From Methylobacterium aquaticum (GTDB taxonomy: Bacteria; Pseudomonadota; Alphaproteobacteria; Rhizobiales; Beijerinckiaceae), in contig NZ_CP043627.1 in NCBI RefSeq assembly GCF_016804325.1, positions 4,203,501 to 4,267,500 on the forward strand: a stretch of DNA of 64,000 nucleotides. The letters run 5' to 3'. Shown piece by piece: positions 62,637 to 64,000 of this stretch (position 1 is its first letter; each line of letters opens with the position of its first letter). Both the position numbers and the translations under genes were made by a program. The notes under the pieces were generated by a model, which saw only the letters and a list, made by a program, of their open reading frames with translations, searched no databases and was not told the origin of the DNA.

Positions 62637-64000
62637 CAGTCGAGCTTCAGGCCGGTGAAGCGCACGAGCCCGTCCGGATACTCGCCGAAGCCGGTGAGCT
62701 TCTGCGAGTAGGCCCAGAGCAGCCGGCGGTGGAACAGGTAGACCAGCGGCTTGTCGGTGAGCACCCGGTCGGCGAGGCGCTTCCACGCCGCCTTGCGGGC
62801 CGCCGGATCGGTGGTCAGCCGCTCGGCGTTCATCGCCGAATCGGCCTCCTGGTTGCAGTACCGCGAGTAGTTCAGCGGCATCTTGCAGGCGAGGAAGCTG
62901 TAGGTGTTGCCGTCCGGGTCGGGCCGGCCGCTCCAGTTGTAGAGATAGGCCTCGAAACCGCCCTTGTCGGCCTGGTCGAGGGAGGTGGTGAAGTCGGTCG
63001 CCTGCAGCTTCACGTCGAAGCCGGCCTCGCGCGTCATGGCCTGCATCACCTGGCCGACCTGGGGCGCGTCGGTGTTGGCATAGACCATCAGGGTGATCGA
63101 GGGCTTCTCGATCCCCGCTTCCTTCAGGAGCGCCTTGGCCTTCGCGACGTCGCGCTTGGGCACCGGATACTCGGTGACGTAATTCGGGTTCTTCGGCGAG
63201 ACCCATTGGTTCCCGGCCAGGTACTCGCCGTTATAGACCACCTGGGTGATCGCGTTGCGGTCGATGGCCGCCTCGAAGGCGGCGCGCACCCGCGGATCGG
63301 CCACCGGCGATCCCTCCCGGGCGGTGTTGAACACCACGCCGGAGAAGCCGAGCTCGTAGGCCTGGCCCACCTTCAGCTTCGGGTCGCGCTTCACCTGCGC
63401 CAGATCGGTGGGAGCCACGCGCTCGATCAGGTCGAGCTGGCCGGCCCGGAGGTTCGTCAGCCGCACCGTGGTGTCGGGGATCGGCCGGAACTCGATCCGC
63501 CTGATCTGGATCGCGTCCTTGTTCCAGTAATCGTCGAACTTCTCGACGACGATGCGGTCCTGCGGCACCCGCTCGACGAACTTGTACGGCCCGGCGCAGA
63601 CCGGCGCGGTGGCGAATTTGTCGCCCAGCCGCTCAGCGGCCTTGGGCGAGACGATCATGCCGGCGCGATCGGTGAACTGCGCCAGCAACGGCGCGAAGGG
63701 CGTCTTCAGGGTGATCCTGACCGTCACTTCGTCGACCGCCTCGACCGTGTCGATCGGCGCGATCTCGCCGCGGCGCTGCGAGCCCGGCAGCTTCAGGTGG
63801 CGCTCCAGCGAGTACTTCACCGCAGCGGCGTTCATCGGCTCGCCGTCGTGGAAGCGCACGCCCGGACGAAGCGTGAGCGTCAGGGTCTTCTGGTCGTCCG
63901 ACCACGTCCAGCCGGTCGCGAGCTGCGGCACCGGCTTCAGGTCGGGCCCGATATCGACCAGCTTGTCGCAGAGCGCCGCGAACACCATCCGGCCGGCGAA
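62636..64000 (-). CDS. dppA: Peptide ABC transporter substrate-binding protein DppA (partial)
   Basis: The periplasmic binding protein of the importer, SBP_bac_5 family, cut by the right edge of the window; the signal peptide and first residues lie outside. The visible 455 residues include LRPGVRFHDGEPMNAAAVKYSLER, PYKFVERVPQDRIVVEKFDDYW and a C-terminal lobe ending RFTGLKLD. It is the first gene of the dppABCDF set, which runs on toward GGT. Ligand specificity cannot be read from sequence; peptides or glutathione-like compounds fit the downstream GGT. Confidence 0.93.
   Translation of the reverse strand, partial: FAGRMVFAALCDKLVDIGPDLKPVPQLATGWTWSDDQKTLTLTLRPGVRFHDGEPMNAAAVKYSLERHLKLPGSQRRGEIAPIDTVEAVDEVTVRITLKTPFAPLLAQFTDRAGMIVSPKAAERLGDKFATAPVCAGPYKFVERVPQDRIVVEKFDDYWNKDAIQIRRIEFRPIPDTTVRLTNLRAGQLDLIERVAPTDLAQVKRDPKLKVGQAYELGFSGVVFNTAREGSPVADPRVRAAFEAAIDRNAITQVVYNGEYLAGNQWVSPKNPNYVTEYPVPKRDVAKAKALLKEAGIEKPSITLMVYANTDAPQVGQVMQAMTREAGFDVKLQATDFTTSLDQADKGGFEAYLYNWSGRPDPDGNTYSFLACKMPLNYSRYCNQEADSAMNAERLTTDPAARKAAWKRLADRVLTDKPLVYLFHRRLLWAYSQKLTGFGEYPDGLVRFTGLKLD

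Overview
This is a GC-rich alphaproteobacterial chromosome segment. It looks like Methylobacteriaceae (Methylobacterium or a close relative): it has the radA-cvpA-purF order, an F1-only atpHAGDC operon, DUF2171, DUF1285 and DUF6111 genes, a PhoX phosphatase, promoters of the EcfG general stress type, and repeated palindromes of the kind common in that group. No rRNA, tRNA, CRISPR array, prophage or complete insertion sequence was seen. Most of the window is ordinary core and metabolic DNA; accessory signals are small and lie mainly between genes.

Layout. 1-4.2 kb: purF (cut by the left edge), cvpA and radA on the minus strand. 4.4-9.5 kb: cytochrome b561, a divergent TetR/MFS pair, PhoX and a small unknown protein. 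9.9-12 kb: a PLP decarboxylase and a HigBA toxin-antitoxin pair whose antitoxin is frameshifted. 12.5-16.4 kb: larC-larE-larB (nickel-pincer cofactor synthesis) followed by a Tat-signal aldo/keto reductase. 16.6-25.3 kb: ketoglutarate-semialdehyde dehydrogenase, a DUF2171 gene with a perfect EcfG-type promoter, a candidate anti-Shine-Dalgarno sRNA, an M20 amidohydrolase, a TonB-dependent receptor, a cluster of nested palindromic elements, glutathione peroxidase and a DsbA-like protein. 25.7-30.8 kb: the F1 ATP synthase operon.

30.8-41.4 kb: a membrane sulfatase-like protein, a small CxCxxC protein, a coupled nitroreductase/acyl-CoA ligase pair, three small hydrophilic proteins, a coupled GlcD/SWIM pair, a cytochrome c and two thioesterases. 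41.4-46.4 kb: a TadE/TadG-like protein, then a tightly coupled run of DUF1285, Nudix, DUF6111 and CCA-adding enzyme. 46.5-56 kb: a DUF4198 protein, AllA, a GMC oxidoreductase, a second FAD-linked oxidase, a subtilisin-fold protein that has lost its catalytic His and Ser, a shikimate-dehydrogenase-like protein, a SNF2-type helicase and RlmJ. 56.1-64 kb: a peptide ABC importer (dppABCDF order, dppA cut by the right edge) running into a gamma-glutamyltransferase and a frameshifted hydratase.

Translational coupling is the dominant organisation: ATGA, GTGA or TGATG overlaps join larC/E/B, the ligase pair, GlcD/SWIM, the Nudix and CCA blocks and the dpp genes. Three genes (higA, the hydratase, dppF) are each broken by one missing base in or beside a G/C run. 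That pattern could be sequencing error, and this should be settled before any of them is treated as a pseudogene.
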